A stretch of DNA of 64,000 nt from Desulfallas sp. Bu1-1 (GCF_015594625.1 NZ_JADNRQ010000008.1:1-64000), one strand, 5' to 3'. Positions 26,986 through 35,576 are shown, numbered from the stretch's first letter. The notes: a model not told the origin generated them from the sequence alone. Numbers and translations: made by a program.

Positions 26986-27809
26986 CAACCCCCGGTCAGC
27001 ATGATTAACGAGGCCATACGGCCCGTCCGGCCGTTTTGCGCCCGGTGCGAGTAAAACAGGTCGCCGCGGCAGGCCGTGCAATAACCGGCCATGGTGATAT
27101 GCCCGGGCCTGATTCCGGCCTCCAGCAGAATGAGGCGGTTCATTTCCGGCAGGTCGAGCAGCCACCGGCCTGGCCTGCCGGGCCGGGCCGGAACACGCCC
27201 GGGCAAGCAGGACCGCGCCGCTTCAATAACCGGCTGGTCCACCTCGTAGCAGCAGGACCCTATGGCGGGCCCCACGGCCGCCAAAATGTCCCCGGCGCTG
27301 CACCCGTGATGCTCCTCCATGTGGCGCACCGTTTCCGCGCCGATGCGCAGCACCGTCCCTTTCCACCCGGCGTGGGCCAGGGCGACCACCCTGCGCACCG
27401 GGTCCAGGAAAAACAACGGCACGCAGTCGGCGTAATAGCTGGAAAGAAGCACCCCCGGCTCGGCAGTAACCAGTGCATCCACGCCCGGCAGGGCGTCTTC
27501 CCCGGACAGGGCACCCCGGCCGGCTTGGGAAGCATCAACGGTAATCACCCGGTTGCCGTGCACCTGCCGCCCCGCCACCAGCTGGGAGAGACCGGCGCCG
27601 AGCAGCCGGCAGACGCGTTCCCGGTTGGCGGCGACGTCCCCGGGGGTGTCCCCCACGTGGAACCCCAGGTTCAGGGACTCGTAAGGAGCCGCGCTCATGC
27701 CGCCCAGCCGGGTGGTGAAAGCGTGCGCCACCAGGCCGGTGGCCGTGAAGGAGGGGATGGTCAGGTAAACCAGGTCGTCATGCCGGTTGAGCTGGAAGCC
27801 TTGATCCAT
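26985..27809 (-). CDS. pgeF: PgeF/YfiH-family laccase-domain protein
   Basis: This 274-residue cytoplasmic protein of the YfiH/DUF152 family edits wrongly built peptidoglycan precursors or acts on purine nucleosides. The zinc/active-site motifs are AGRQVHGNRV, YYADCVPLFFLD, ALAHAGWKGTVL and GPAIGSCCYEV. It is conserved in the Firmicute division cluster. It heads an overlapping pgeF-phoP-phoR unit, an unusual link between cell wall and phosphate genes. Confidence 0.92.
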   Translation of the reverse strand: MDQGFQLNRHDDLVYLTIPSFTATGLVAHAFTTRLGGMSAAPYESLNLGFHVGDTPGDVAANRERVCRLLGAGLSQLVAGRQVHGNRVITVDASQAGRGALSGEDALPGVDALVTAEPGVLLSSYYADCVPLFFLDPVRRVVALAHAGWKGTVLRIGAETVRHMEEHHGCSAGDILAAVGPAIGSCCYEVDQPVIEAARSCLPGRVPARPGRPGRWLLDLPEMNRLILLEAGIRPGHITMAGYCTACRGDLFYSHRAQNGRTGRMASLIMLTGG

Positions 27810-27837
27810 AACAACTTCCTTTCCAGATACTCTTATC

Positions 27838-27866
27838 TAACGGGCGCTCCGGCGGTTTCTTCCAAC
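27838..27866 (+). repeat. Dispersed structured repeat, copy I (fragment)
   Basis: Only the second arm of hairpin 1 and its flank remain: GGGCGCTCCGGCGGTTTCTT. It lies between pgeF and the beta-CASP nuclease gene and runs into the GGT-rich tract. Confidence 0.75.
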
Positions 27867-27893
27867 CACCAGCGACCAACCACTAACCACCAA
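27867..27893 (-). repeat. GGT-rich tract at the 3' end of the beta-CASP nuclease gene
   Basis: On the minus strand GGTGGTTAGTGGTTGG then TCGCTGGTGGTTGG spans the stop codon. Similar GGT tracts follow ylmH (about 19093-19109) and sigG (49536-49586). Confidence 0.6.
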
Positions 27894-29427
27894 TTACGCT
27901 TTCCAGGTTTTTCAGCTGTTTCATCACCCGCTCGAAAACCGCCTGGTCGGGCGGCGATTGGAGCAAGCTGTCCATCTTGGCCGCCACCGCCTGGTACGCC
28001 CTTTGCAAGTCTTCGGCGCTGAAAACCACTCCCGGGGTAAGATCAACGGTTTCCTGCCAGGCGGGGGCATGAGCCGGGACCCCGATTTTTTCGGGAATCA
28101 GTTGTCCCATCACATTAAGGGCTTCGGGGTCCCCGTGTACCAGAAACACTTTTAGGGGCTTGCGCTTATAGGCGTTCAACCAATTCAGCAAGCCCTCCCG
28201 GTCGGCGTGGGATGAATAGCCGTCAATGCTCCTGATATCCGCCCGCACTGCAATCTCCTCGCCGTGAATGCGGATGGAGGGCACGCCGCTGAGCAGGCGC
28301 TGCCCCTTGGTACCGGGAGCCTGGTAACCGACAAACAGCACGGTGCACTCCGGGCGCCACAGGTTGTGTTTTAAATGGTGCTTGATGCGCCCGGCATCGC
28401 ACATGCCGCTGGCGGACATGATGATCGCCCCGCTTTTTATATCGTTCAAGGCGCGGGACTCCTCGGGAGTGCGTGAAAAGTGCAGGCCCGGCATGGCCAG
28501 CGGGTTGCCGCTGGACGAAATCAGGTTGCTGGTTTCGCGGTCAAAGTAATGGGGATGCCGCTTAAAAACCTCGGTGGCGGCCACCGCCATGGGGCTGTCT
28601 ATATAAACCTTGACGGGCGGCAGTTCCCCTCTGAGCATTAACAGGTTGATATCATAAATCAGGTCCTGGGTACGTTCCACCGCAAAGGCGGGGATAATCA
28701 GATTGCCGCCCTTGTTATATGTTTCGTGGATCACTGCACGGAGTTTTTCCAGCCTGTTGCCCTTGTTCTGGTGCAGCCTGTCGCCATAGGTGCACTCCAT
28801 TACCAGGTAATCCGCTTCTTCGATGACGGCGGGGTCGTTGACGAAGGGCTTCCCGGAAGCGCCCAGGTCCCCGCTGAACACCAGCTTGGTTTGCTTGGTC
28901 CCCTCGCGCACCCACATTTCCAGAATGGACGACCCCAAAATGTGCCCGGCATCTGCAAACCGGACGGTAACATCGTCACTCAAGCTGACTATTTTGTTAT
29001 ATTTTACCCGTTCTATCCTTTTCACGTAACGAAAGGCGTCTTCGGCGGTATAAATGGGTTCCAACAATTTTTTGCCCGCCCGCCTGGCCTTCCGGTTCAG
29101 GCGTTCTACTTCCATCTCCTGGATGTGGCCGCTGTCGGGCAACAATACTTCCAACAGGTCCACGGTGGCGTCGGTAGCCAGCGCCCGGCCCTTAAACCCG
29201 TGTTTGTAAAATTTCGGCACCAGGCCGCTGTGGTCGATGTGCGCGTGGGTGAGCAATAAAAAATCAACGCTCGACGGGATCATGGCAAAGGGCAGGTAGT
29301 TGCGCTCACGGGACAACCGGTAACCCTGAAACATGCCGCAATCGACCATGATTTTCCTGCCGGCCGCTTCCACCAGGAAGCAGGAGCCGGTAACGGTTTG
29401 AGCCGCGCCGTAAAAAGTTATCCGCAT
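27883..29427 (-). CDS. Beta-CASP metallo-beta-lactamase RNA exo/endonuclease (CPSF-like)
   Basis: This is a 514-residue cytoplasmic MBL-fold protein. The metal-binding motif HAHIDHSG lies near residue 55. The beta-CASP part has MECTYGDRLH, ERTQDLIYDINLLM, SASGMCDAGRIKHHL, RADIRSIDGYSSHAD and LVHGDPEAL. These mark the CPSF/YSH1-like branch rather than RNase J. GGAGGAATAAATTT precedes the ATG. It probably processes RNA. The terminal VIGG codons merge with a GGT-rich tract. Confidence 0.9.
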   Translation of the reverse strand: MRITFYGAAQTVTGSCFLVEAAGRKIMVDCGMFQGYRLSRERNYLPFAMIPSSVDFLLLTHAHIDHSGLVPKFYKHGFKGRALATDATVDLLEVLLPDSGHIQEMEVERLNRKARRAGKKLLEPIYTAEDAFRYVKRIERVKYNKIVSLSDDVTVRFADAGHILGSSILEMWVREGTKQTKLVFSGDLGASGKPFVNDPAVIEEADYLVMECTYGDRLHQNKGNRLEKLRAVIHETYNKGGNLIIPAFAVERTQDLIYDINLLMLRGELPPVKVYIDSPMAVAATEVFKRHPHYFDRETSNLISSSGNPLAMPGLHFSRTPEESRALNDIKSGAIIMSASGMCDAGRIKHHLKHNLWRPECTVLFVGYQAPGTKGQRLLSGVPSIRIHGEEIAVRADIRSIDGYSSHADREGLLNWLNAYKRKPLKVFLVHGDPEALNVMGQLIPEKIGVPAHAPAWQETVDLTPGVVFSAEDLQRAYQAVAAKMDSLLQSPPDQAVFERVMKQLKNLESVIGG

Positions 29428-29597
29428 TAAATTTATTCCTCCAATACCATATTATATGCGTAGTGACTCCGGTTACTTTGCAAATAACTTTTCTCCACAT
29501 AAAACGACATTCCCTGCAATAAGAGGTAAAAAGTAATTCCACCCTTGACAGAACAAACCCGGAGGCATAAATTAATTAATGAAGGGAGTGCATGTAA

Positions 29598-29825
29598 ATG
29601 CCGATTTACGAATTCCGTTGCCATAAATGCGGTCACCGTTTCGAAAAATTATGTTCGATGGGAGAAAGCGGTGAAAATCTCCAGTGCCCCTCTTGCACCA
29701 CCCCGGGGCCGAAGCGGGTCATGTCGGGTTTCAGCGCCAAGGGTACTGAAAGCGGCGGCCCCGTCGCAGGCGGAGGCGGCTGCGGCACCTGCAGTTCCTC
29801 CAATTGCAGCAGCTGCGGCCATTAA
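29598..29825 (+). CDS. FmdB-family zinc-ribbon protein
   Basis: This 75-residue small protein is typical of FmdB putative regulators. It begins MPIYEFRCHKCGHRFEKL, has zinc-ribbon pairs CHKC and CPSC, then a Gly/Ser tail with CGTC and CSSC. GAAGGGAGTG precedes the ATG. It is monocistronic, with a terminator 17 bases later. The tail cysteines could bind a second metal. Its function is not established. Confidence 0.9.
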   Translation: MPIYEFRCHKCGHRFEKLCSMGESGENLQCPSCTTPGPKRVMSGFSAKGTESGGPVAGGGGCGTCSSSNCSSCGH

Positions 29826-29841
29826 ACAGCGGGCATACTTT

Positions 29842-29880
29842 AAAAGGCAACCTGCACACAGCGGGTTGCCTTTTATTTTT
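29842..29880. terminator. Bidirectional terminator between fmdB and the LysM gene
   Basis: AAAAGGCAACC / GGGTTGCCTTTT with a 10-base loop is followed by ATTTTT on the plus strand. It also gives a U-tract on the minus strand. Confidence 0.9.
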
Positions 29881-30973
29881 ACCGGACACAGACCGCGGTT
29901 ACATCGTCGATGATGACACTGTTGTCGTTGCCGAAACGACCATAGAAGATAAAGCGAAGTTCCATCCGGTAGGTTCCCTCCGGCAGCACCCCCGTGGTGA
30001 AAGAATAAAACTCGTAGGTGTTGTTCGGGATCTGCCCGGGGCTATAGTTTGGATCCACCCGGCCGACGAACCGGCCGGCCCTGTTGTATAACCGTATCTC
30101 CGCTTCCAGCGCATACCTCGCCGTTGCCCCGGCCCGCACGTTCTCCCGGGCCCAGAAGTCGATCCGGTAGATGCGGTTGGGCGAGGCCAACACCTGCTGG
30201 GACAACGTCGCCAGGCGATTGGCCCTAGCCCCCAGTTCGGCTGCAAACGAGCCGGAGTGGGACAGCCGGGTGCGGCGAATATTGATACCGGTCCAAACAA
30301 CGGGAGTGTTAATGTCTCTCCACTGCTCAATACCCGGGTCCCGGATAATATTTTCCCTCGGGCACGGCTCCGTAGTGGGCGGCGGCACCTGTCCCGGTCC
30401 GACCACCTGGATTACCGTCTGCACGTACTCATCGCGCAGGTTTTCAGCCACATTGAAAGCCCGGATGGTGAAGTTGTCCGGAGCCACGTAATTTCCCTGT
30501 TTATTGCGCAAATCCCAGGTGGCCGTATAGGTGCGGCATTCGCCCGGCTCCAGCACCTCGGTTCCCCCGGCCTGGGTGAAAACCCTGCCGTCGGACCAGC
30601 GCCAGACCTCCCTCGTTCCGTGCAAGGCGACAATGTCGAACCGCTGGCCGGTGGAGTAGCGCAAGGTGATGGTGCGGTTTGTGATATTGCACTTGGTGAA
30701 CGTGATTTGAACCTGTTCCCCGCGGGCATATTGCCTGCGGTCGGTTACCAGCACGTAACGCAGGCCCCGCACCGTCCTGGTGGCAAACGTGCCCCGGGTT
30801 GTCTGCCCGGGGGGCGTTTGGCCGGGTACGTCGGGAACGATTAATTGCTGCCCGGCATAGATGTTATTGGGGCTGGTAATATTATTCAACGCGGCCAGCC
30901 GCTCCACGGTGGTGCCGAAACGTCCGGCTATCAAGTAAAGGGTGTCCCCTGATCTAACCGTATATATTGCCAC
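29879..30973 (-). CDS. LysM / BsuPI-like / carbohydrate-binding-like secreted protein
   Basis: This 364-residue protein has three modules. The N-terminal LysM ([19 protein letters not shown] to about residue 47) binds peptidoglycan or chitin. A BsuPI-type domain (about 65-190) is marked by [28 protein letters not shown] and [15 protein letters not shown]-terminal beta-sandwich (about 205-364) recalls CBM4/9 or NTTRR-F1 domains ([40 protein letters not shown]). There is no classic signal peptide, as for several spore-associated LysM proteins. GGAGG lies about 12 bases before the GTG start. A spore or cell-surface role is inferred. Confidence 0.8.
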   Translation of the reverse strand: MAIYTVRSGDTLYLIAGRFGTTVERLAALNNITSPNNIYAGQQLIVPDVPGQTPPGQTTRGTFATRTVRGLRYVLVTDRRQYARGEQVQITFTKCNITNRTITLRYSTGQRFDIVALHGTREVWRWSDGRVFTQAGGTEVLEPGECRTYTATWDLRNKQGNYVAPDNFTIRAFNVAENLRDEYVQTVIQVVGPGQVPPPTTEPCPRENIIRDPGIEQWRDINTPVVWTGINIRRTRLSHSGSFAAELGARANRLATLSQQVLASPNRIYRIDFWARENVRAGATARYALEAEIRLYNRAGRFVGRVDPNYSPGQIPNNTYEFYSFTTGVLPEGTYRMELRFIFYGRFGNDNSVIIDDVTAVCVR

Positions 30974-31153
30974 GCCGGATCAATACCTCCTTTCCGTTGT
31001 TAATCAGAATCTTAACCTTACTGTATGTAACGGAAAGGAGAAAGGTGATTTCCCTGCTGCTCGCGGCAACCGGCATTCTTTCGGTAAATCAAACCATGTT
31101 TGCCTAATTCAACTATAGCAAACAACCAGAATCGCAAAACGCAACACCCGGCA

Positions 31154-31666
31154 CTACAGTTGCAGCAGGGTAACCCGGTTCGACCTTAAGCTGGCGGGTA
31201 CGTCAATGATTCGCTGGTTGCGGGAACCCCTGAAGGCCAGGTTCAGGTCCCTTTGATCCTGTTCAAACCGCCCGTCCACCAGCACGTCAATATTTTCCAA
31301 AAACCCCCTCCAACCCGCCCGGCTATCCATGTTTTGCAAGATATGCTCGAACGTGTAGCCGGTATAACACCACACGTCCAGTCCCAATTTTTTAATTTCC
31401 CCGGCCAGGTAGGCAAACTTGCCGGCCTGTTCCATGGGGTCGCCCCCCGAGAAGGTAACGCCTTTCAACACCGGGTTTCTTTTGACCTGGTTAATTATTT
31501 CGTCCATATCGTAAGGCCGGCCGCCTGCAAAATCCCAGGTAAAGGGGCTGTGGCAGCCGGGGCAGCGGTGCCGGCAGCCCTGCGCCCAGATCACGAACCG
31601 CAGTCCCAGCCCGTCCACAACGCTCTCCGGCGTAAGGCCGGCCAATCTAACGGTTTTATCGTTCAT
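31154..31666 (-). CDS. nrdG: Anaerobic ribonucleotide reductase activating protein
   Basis: This 170-residue radical-SAM enzyme generates the glycyl radical on NrdD. The cluster motif is C-x3-C-x2-C in GCRHRCPGCHSP, followed by GRPYDMDEII and VTFSGGDPMEQAG (SAM-binding GGDP). It lies 12 kb from nrdD and is flanked upstream by repeat copy J. Usually the two genes are adjacent. Confidence 0.95.
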   Translation of the reverse strand: MNDKTVRLAGLTPESVVDGLGLRFVIWAQGCRHRCPGCHSPFTWDFAGGRPYDMDEIINQVKRNPVLKGVTFSGGDPMEQAGKFAYLAGEIKKLGLDVWCYTGYTFEHILQNMDSRAGWRGFLENIDVLVDGRFEQDQRDLNLAFRGSRNQRIIDVPASLRSNRVTLLQL

Positions 31667-31677
31667 TCCCGTATCCC

Positions 31678-31866
31678 TCCACTCATTCCAGAATGTCGCC
31701 GGATCGCCCCTTGCTGCTCGCTTTGGTTATCCGGCGCACCGGCGGTTTCCTCCATTCGTTTCACAATTTTACCCCTACGGCCGGAGTTACCTGCTGTTAA
31801 CGCTTTCAACAAACAGCCAAATTACTTCTGCACGCCCCAAGGGGTCATGGCTCTTGGGCTATGACG
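31678..31866 (+). repeat. Dispersed structured repeat, copy J (subfamily 1)
   Basis: This full copy between the TPR gene and nrdG starts CACTCATTCCAGAATGTCGC. It contains GCGCACCGGCGG, GTTAACGCTTTCAACAAAC, CACGCCCCAAGGGGTCATGG and TTGGGCTATGACGG. It is antisense to the two flanking genes. Confidence 0.9.
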
Positions 31867-31903
31867 GAGCGGCCCGGGGTTAACCCTTGCAATCTCTTTC
31901 AGT

Positions 31904-32680
31904 CTACCGCCCGAACAGCCTGGCGTAAATCGCCATTTTTCTAAAGTTGCGGCGCATGGTTGGAGAGGACAGGCGATAAATATCCAGCACCTCGTCAAAA
32001 AAACGGGCCGCTTCACGTCGCCGGCCTATACTTTTAAAGTACTTGCCCGTGTCAAAGAAAGACTTCACCGAACCATAACGCAGCAACGCATCAACCAGCT
32101 TTTCCCCGCGGGAATCGTCCCCGACCCTGTGCCCGTGCTTGATCAGGTACAGGTAAGGGTAACCGTGGGCAATCTTGGGGTTGAGCCGAACGGACTCTTC
32201 CAACTCCCGCCGGCTTTGGTCCAATTGGCCCAGGTGAAAATACGCGGCGCCCAGGTAAAATCTGGCAAGCGCGGAATCTTCCATTTTAACCAGCGCGTTT
32301 TGCAAGTGATTCACGGCCCGCCGGTACTGTCCCCGTAAAAAAAACGATTCCCCCAGTTCCAGCTGGGCGTTGGCGTTTTGCGGGTTGACCTGAACCTCGC
32401 GCAAAAGCTCCGCCGCTCGTTTTCTGCGCCGCAGGGGGGCCAGGAAATCGGGCAAAATGCCGATAAATCTCCGGTCGATAAAAACGTATAGCAAGGCAAT
32501 GACCAGCAGCGCCACCAGCGGGTTACGGGTCAACATGGATAAAAGCACGAAGATCCATACCGTTTTCAAAAAAAGCCATCTCCGTCCTGCATTATTTCCA
32601 ATTAATATATCACTTTCCGTAAGCAATTTAAAGTTATTACCAAACAAATCAACATGCGGGAGAAAGCCCGAATAAGCCAT
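31904..32680 (-). CDS. Membrane-anchored TPR protein
   Basis: This protein of about 258 residues has two N-terminal hydrophobic segments (FLKTVWIFVLLSMLT and PLVALLVIALLYVFIDRRFI). TPR-like helical repeats follow: NAQLELGESFFLRGQYRRAV, ALARFYLGAAYFHLGQLDQS and AHGYPYLYLIKHGH. I prefer ATG 32680 (MAYSGFL) behind GAAGG; a GTG at 32719 is possible. It is probably a scaffold for protein interactions. It is divergent from the iron-sulfur operon at 32842. No specific family was recognised. Confidence 0.75.
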   Translation of the reverse strand: MAYSGFLPHVDLFGNNFKLLTESDILIGNNAGRRWLFLKTVWIFVLLSMLTRNPLVALLVIALLYVFIDRRFIGILPDFLAPLRRRKRAAELLREVQVNPQNANAQLELGESFFLRGQYRRAVNHLQNALVKMEDSALARFYLGAAYFHLGQLDQSRRELEESVRLNPKIAHGYPYLYLIKHGHRVGDDSRGEKLVDALLRYGSVKSFFDTGKYFKSIGRRREAARFFDEVLDIYRLSSPTMRRNFRKMAIYARLFGR

Positions 32681-32760
32681 TACGCCTTCGCTACAATACA
32701 ACAGCAATAAATTGTTCACGTAAGTGTGGGTTCACCGGATGGAACAATCTCCCACCCATT

Positions 32761-32774
32761 GTAAATTTTTTAAC
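32761..32774. promoter_or_regulatory. Candidate Crp/Fnr-type operator 1 (degenerate)
   Basis: GTAAATTTTTTAAC differs by one position from the GTAAA-N4-TTTAC palindrome seen at 33534 and 35240. It lies 68 bp upstream of the iron-sulfur protein gene that opens the regulator's own gene group. Confidence 0.4.
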
Positions 32775-32841
32775 AGCTAAACCAATTAATTATCTATATA
32801 ATTTTATATATTATTTTATCTTAAAGGAGGATGATTCACCA

Positions 32842-33522
32842 ATGACCGGAATGACTGAAAAACTTAAAAAATATGCCCGCGATCTGGGCATAACAGCCAT
32901 CGGCACAGCCCCCGTGGAGCGTTACCACCTGGCGCCGCCCGGCCACCGGCCCGGGGATTTCCTGCCGGCTGCAAAAAGCGTCGTCACATTTGCCTACAAG
33001 CTGAACGACGGGCCTTTGAACAACCTTCCCGTAACCAGAAATCAGTACATGGTGGAATTTGAAGCCGTCAACCAATTTTTACTGCGGACGGCCCACAAAA
33101 TAGCACGCTTTTTGGAGTCAGGCGGATACGAAAGCGTGGCCTTTGGACCGGAAGCCGCCATCGGCGATTACCCGCGCTTAAAAGGGGACCTGTCCCACAA
33201 GCATTCAGCCGTACTGTGCGGCCTGGGCAGCTTTGGAATCAACAACCTGCTCCTCACGCCGGAGCACTATGCCCGGGTGCGGCTGGCCAGTGTAGTTACC
33301 ACCGCCCCGCTGGATTACGACGAGCCGTTGACTATCTCTGTTTGTCACCAGTGTTTAAAATGCGTGCGGGAATGCCCATCCGGCGCTTTGGAAGACTGGG
33401 AAAAAAGTTACTCCCCGCAAACCGGCTGGACTATTAATAAGGAAAAATGCGCCCATTATATGTTTGTAGCCAGCGCCGGCAAGCGCTGCGGCATGTGCGT
33501 TAAGGCATGTGCACAAAAATGA
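32842..33522 (+). CDS. QueG-related double [4Fe-4S] protein
   Basis: This 226-residue cytoplasmic protein has an N-terminal part that resembles the cobalamin-binding region of epoxyqueuosine reductase-like proteins (LGITAIGTAPVERYHL, HKHSAVLCGLGSFGINNLLL). The C-terminal ferredoxin domain holds CHQCLKCVRECP and CGMCVKACAQ. It is much shorter than true QueG (~380), so tRNA modification is unlikely; a redox or reductive-dehalogenase-like role is possible. AAAGGAGGATG precedes the ATG. It heads a plus-strand group with DUF1638 and a Crp/Fnr regulator. Confidence 0.8.
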   Translation: MTGMTEKLKKYARDLGITAIGTAPVERYHLAPPGHRPGDFLPAAKSVVTFAYKLNDGPLNNLPVTRNQYMVEFEAVNQFLLRTAHKIARFLESGGYESVAFGPEAAIGDYPRLKGDLSHKHSAVLCGLGSFGINNLLLTPEHYARVRLASVVTTAPLDYDEPLTISVCHQCLKCVRECPSGALEDWEKSYSPQTGWTINKEKCAHYMFVASAGKRCGMCVKACAQK

Positions 33523-33533
33523 TTTAAATTTGT

Positions 33534-33547
33534 GTAAACTGTTTTAC
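33534..33547. promoter_or_regulatory. Candidate Crp/Fnr-type operator 2
   Basis: GTAAACTGTTTTAC is the exact reverse complement of the site at 35240, and both halves form GTAAA-N4-TTTAC. It lies 56 bp upstream of the DUF1638-crp unit. Confidence 0.6.
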
Positions 33548-33603
33548 TGCACCAATGCCCATATTTTTTTATGCTATAACAAAATGCCAGGGGGTGAAAC
33601 AGT

Positions 33604-34164
33604 TTGTCCGGAAAAAAAATATTATGCTGCGGCATCCTGCGTCATGAACTGGAACACCTGTTGGGGGAACAAAATGCGGATATTACCTACATTGACGCAG
33701 CTTTACACGTGGATCTTGATAAGCTGGCCCAATCCGTAACCGAAAATTTACGCGGGATGGATGGAAACGATATCCTTTTGATAATAGGGAATCAATGCCA
33801 CCCGGAGCTGGAGCAAATAGCTGCGGAACACGGTGGTCGGGTAATTCAGGCTAAAAGTTGTATTGAGATGCTCCTGGGAGAAAAAATGGCGGAGCTGGAC
33901 GCCGAAGCCAAAACTTTTTACCTTACCAGCGGGTGGCTGGAAAACTGGCGCAAGATTTTTATGGAAGGGTTGGGTTGGGACGCGGTTGATGCCCGGCAAA
34001 ATTTCGGTTATTATGATCGTATATTGCTTTTGGACACTGGAATTGTACCCATTGACGACATGAATCTGCTTGAATTCTATGACTACGCTCAAGTGCCCGT
34101 GGAAACTATACCGGTGGACCTGGACAATTTACGCAAGCTGTTGGAACAACTTTTGAACGGGTGA
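33604..34164 (+). CDS. DUF1638 family protein
   Basis: This 186-residue protein starts at TTG 33604 behind GGGGGTGAA. Family features are CCGILRHELEHLL, LLIIGNQCHPELEQI, AKSCIEMLLGEK and TSGWLENWRKI. Conserved Cys residues suggest metal or corrinoid binding, since DUF1638 genes often neighbour corrinoid and methyltransferase genes. It is separated from the Crp/Fnr gene by 7 bp. Its function is unknown. Confidence 0.85.
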   Translation: MSGKKILCCGILRHELEHLLGEQNADITYIDAALHVDLDKLAQSVTENLRGMDGNDILLIIGNQCHPELEQIAAEHGGRVIQAKSCIEMLLGEKMAELDAEAKTFYLTSGWLENWRKIFMEGLGWDAVDARQNFGYYDRILLLDTGIVPIDDMNLLEFYDYAQVPVETIPVDLDNLRKLLEQLLNG

Positions 34165-34171
34165 ACAATTA

Positions 34172-34858
34172 ATGCAAAAAATTAAATGCATGAAAGAGCT
34201 GGCCCTGTTTGCCACCCTTGATTTTACGGAACGGGAAAAAATAGGGGTACTGGCCGGTAAAAAAGTTTACCGCAAGAACGAAATGATTTTCCGGGATGGA
34301 GATCCCGCGCATACTATTTACCTGATTAAGTATGGCCGGGTCAGGTTGTTCAAAGTTTCCGAAGGCGGTAAGGAAATTACCCTCGATATCCTCAAAGAGG
34401 ATGATATTTTCGGTGAAAACACTTTTTTTGAAGAGAACGCCCGCCATACCATGAATGCCCAGGCGATGGAGGATACCTTTATCTGCTCATGTAACAAAGA
34501 ACACTTCGCCATTTTGCTGCAAAACCCGAAAACCGCCCTGAAAATAATCCAACTTCTGGGGGGCAAATTAAATAATTACACCGAGAAAGTAGCCAGCATT
34601 GCCTTCCAGGATGTGAAAGGCAGAATTTCGGCCGTGCTGCTTAGGTTGGCCGGTGAATACGGAAAACCTTCTCCCGAAGGAACCATTATCGATATCGACC
34701 TCACTCACCAGGATATAGCATCCCTGGTCAACGCCTCACGGGTCATGGTAACCAATGTTCTGGGCGATTTGAAGCAGGAGGGGGCCATCACCACCAGGGG
34801 ACACCAATTTATCCTTTTAAACAGGGAAAAACTTGCCGGCGCCATCGCAGCCGTGTAA
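34172..34858 (+). CDS. Crp/Fnr-family transcriptional regulator
   Basis: This is a 228-residue regulator. The cyclic-nucleotide-like beta roll occupies about residues 10-120 (GDPAHTIYLIKYGRVRLFKV). A dimerisation helix is followed by a C-terminal HTH with LTHQDIASLVNASRVMVTNV. It lacks the N-terminal Cys cluster of Fnr, but CSC in the effector domain (FICSCNKEH) could sense redox. It is flanked by two identical GTAAA-N4-TTTAC palindromes that are good candidates for its sites. It shares an operon with DUF1638 and the small HTH gene. Confidence 0.92.
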   Translation: MQKIKCMKELALFATLDFTEREKIGVLAGKKVYRKNEMIFRDGDPAHTIYLIKYGRVRLFKVSEGGKEITLDILKEDDIFGENTFFEENARHTMNAQAMEDTFICSCNKEHFAILLQNPKTALKIIQLLGGKLNNYTEKVASIAFQDVKGRISAVLLRLAGEYGKPSPEGTIIDIDLTHQDIASLVNASRVMVTNVLGDLKQEGAITTRGHQFILLNREKLAGAIAAV

Positions 34859-34871
34859 CGGGGCTGGTGGT

Positions 34872-35192
34872 ATGAATCAAAATAAATTACATTGCCCCAA
34901 GCATAGCAGGGATAAAGAAGAAGTTGACGCCCAAATTAAAAAAATGGTCAGCCGGGTAAATTTGATGCGGGATTTACTATTCGAAATCAAAGCCGGCACC
35001 CCCCTCGGCAAAACCGTTAAAATGCTTTTGAACCTGTTTCTCTGTGAGGGTGAGGACGGAACTTCGGATTTAACCAGCATTTCTTACCACAAACTCGCCA
35101 ACTTGATTGGTATCAGCCATACAGAGCTGCAGGAATCCCTGGAACACTTGCAACAACAAGGCATAATTTTATATAAACCGATATCCAAGTAA
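34872..35192 (+). CDS. Small winged-helix-like protein next to the Crp/Fnr gene
   Basis: This is a 106-residue protein beginning MNQNKLHCPKHS, with GGTGGT just before the ATG at 34872. A helical middle (VNLMRDLLFEIKAGTPLGKT) is followed by a helix-turn-helix-like region, ISYHKLANLIGISHTELQES plus LEHLQQQGIILYKP. It resembles the C-terminal half of a Crp/Fnr HTH without an effector domain. It lies 13 bp after the regulator, so it may modulate it. The family was not recognised. Confidence 0.7.
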   Translation: MNQNKLHCPKHSRDKEEVDAQIKKMVSRVNLMRDLLFEIKAGTPLGKTVKMLLNLFLCEGEDGTSDLTSISYHKLANLIGISHTELQESLEHLQQQGIILYKPISK

Positions 35193-35201
35193 AGAAATTA
35201 T

Positions 35202-35237
35202 AAGTTGCTGCTCATTTGTGGCAACTTTTTATTTTTC
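35202..35237 (+). terminator. Intrinsic terminator of the Crp/Fnr operon
   Basis: AAGTTGC / GCAACTT with a 12-base loop is followed by TTTATTTTTC. Confidence 0.85.
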
Positions 35238-35239
35238 TT

Positions 35240-35253
35240 GTAAAACAGTTTAC
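35240..35253. promoter_or_regulatory. Candidate Crp/Fnr-type operator 3
   Basis: GTAAAACAGTTTAC matches the reverse complement of the 33534 site at all 14 positions. It lies 25 bases upstream of a TATAAT hexamer at 35279 ahead of the MTH865-like gene, a usual position for an activator or repressor. Confidence 0.6.
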
Positions 35254-35333
35254 TTATTTTAATTGCTTTTACAAGTAATATAATGCTAAAGCTTTTAAGC
35301 TTGCTATAAAAAATTTAAAAGGAGGAATCACCT

Positions 35334-35576
35334 ATGTCAGTACGCGAAACCATTAAAAAACAGATTATCGGAGCCCTTAAAGGAGCGAATTTCCCAATAG
35401 CCACTCCGGAAGCACTACTGGCCGCTTTTCCCCAGGGAGCGGATACCACTTGCAAGGCCGGGGACCTCGAAGTTACCGCCGGCGAAGCCGGAAAGCTTTT
35501 GACGGCCGGGGATTTTCCGTTTAACAGCGCTGAAGAAGTGGCTGAAACCATCGTTAACAGAGCCGGGCTTAAATAA
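35334..35576 (+). CDS. MTH865-like family protein
   Basis: This is an 80-residue small soluble protein matching the MTH865 family. Key segments are [51 protein letters not shown] and VNRAGL. AAAGGAGGAATC precedes the ATG. The family, first described in methanogens and found in some anaerobes, is structurally an EF-hand-like helical fold without known function. The candidate Crp/Fnr operator upstream suggests redox-linked expression. Confidence 0.92.
   Translation: MSVRETIKKQIIGALKGANFPIATPEALLAAFPQGADTTCKAGDLEVTAGEAGKLLTAGDFPFNSAEEVAETIVNRAGLK

Noticed and set aside
32842-33522. True epoxyqueuosine reductase (queG)
   Set aside because: The protein is about 150 residues shorter than QueG and lacks its C-terminal HEAT-like region.
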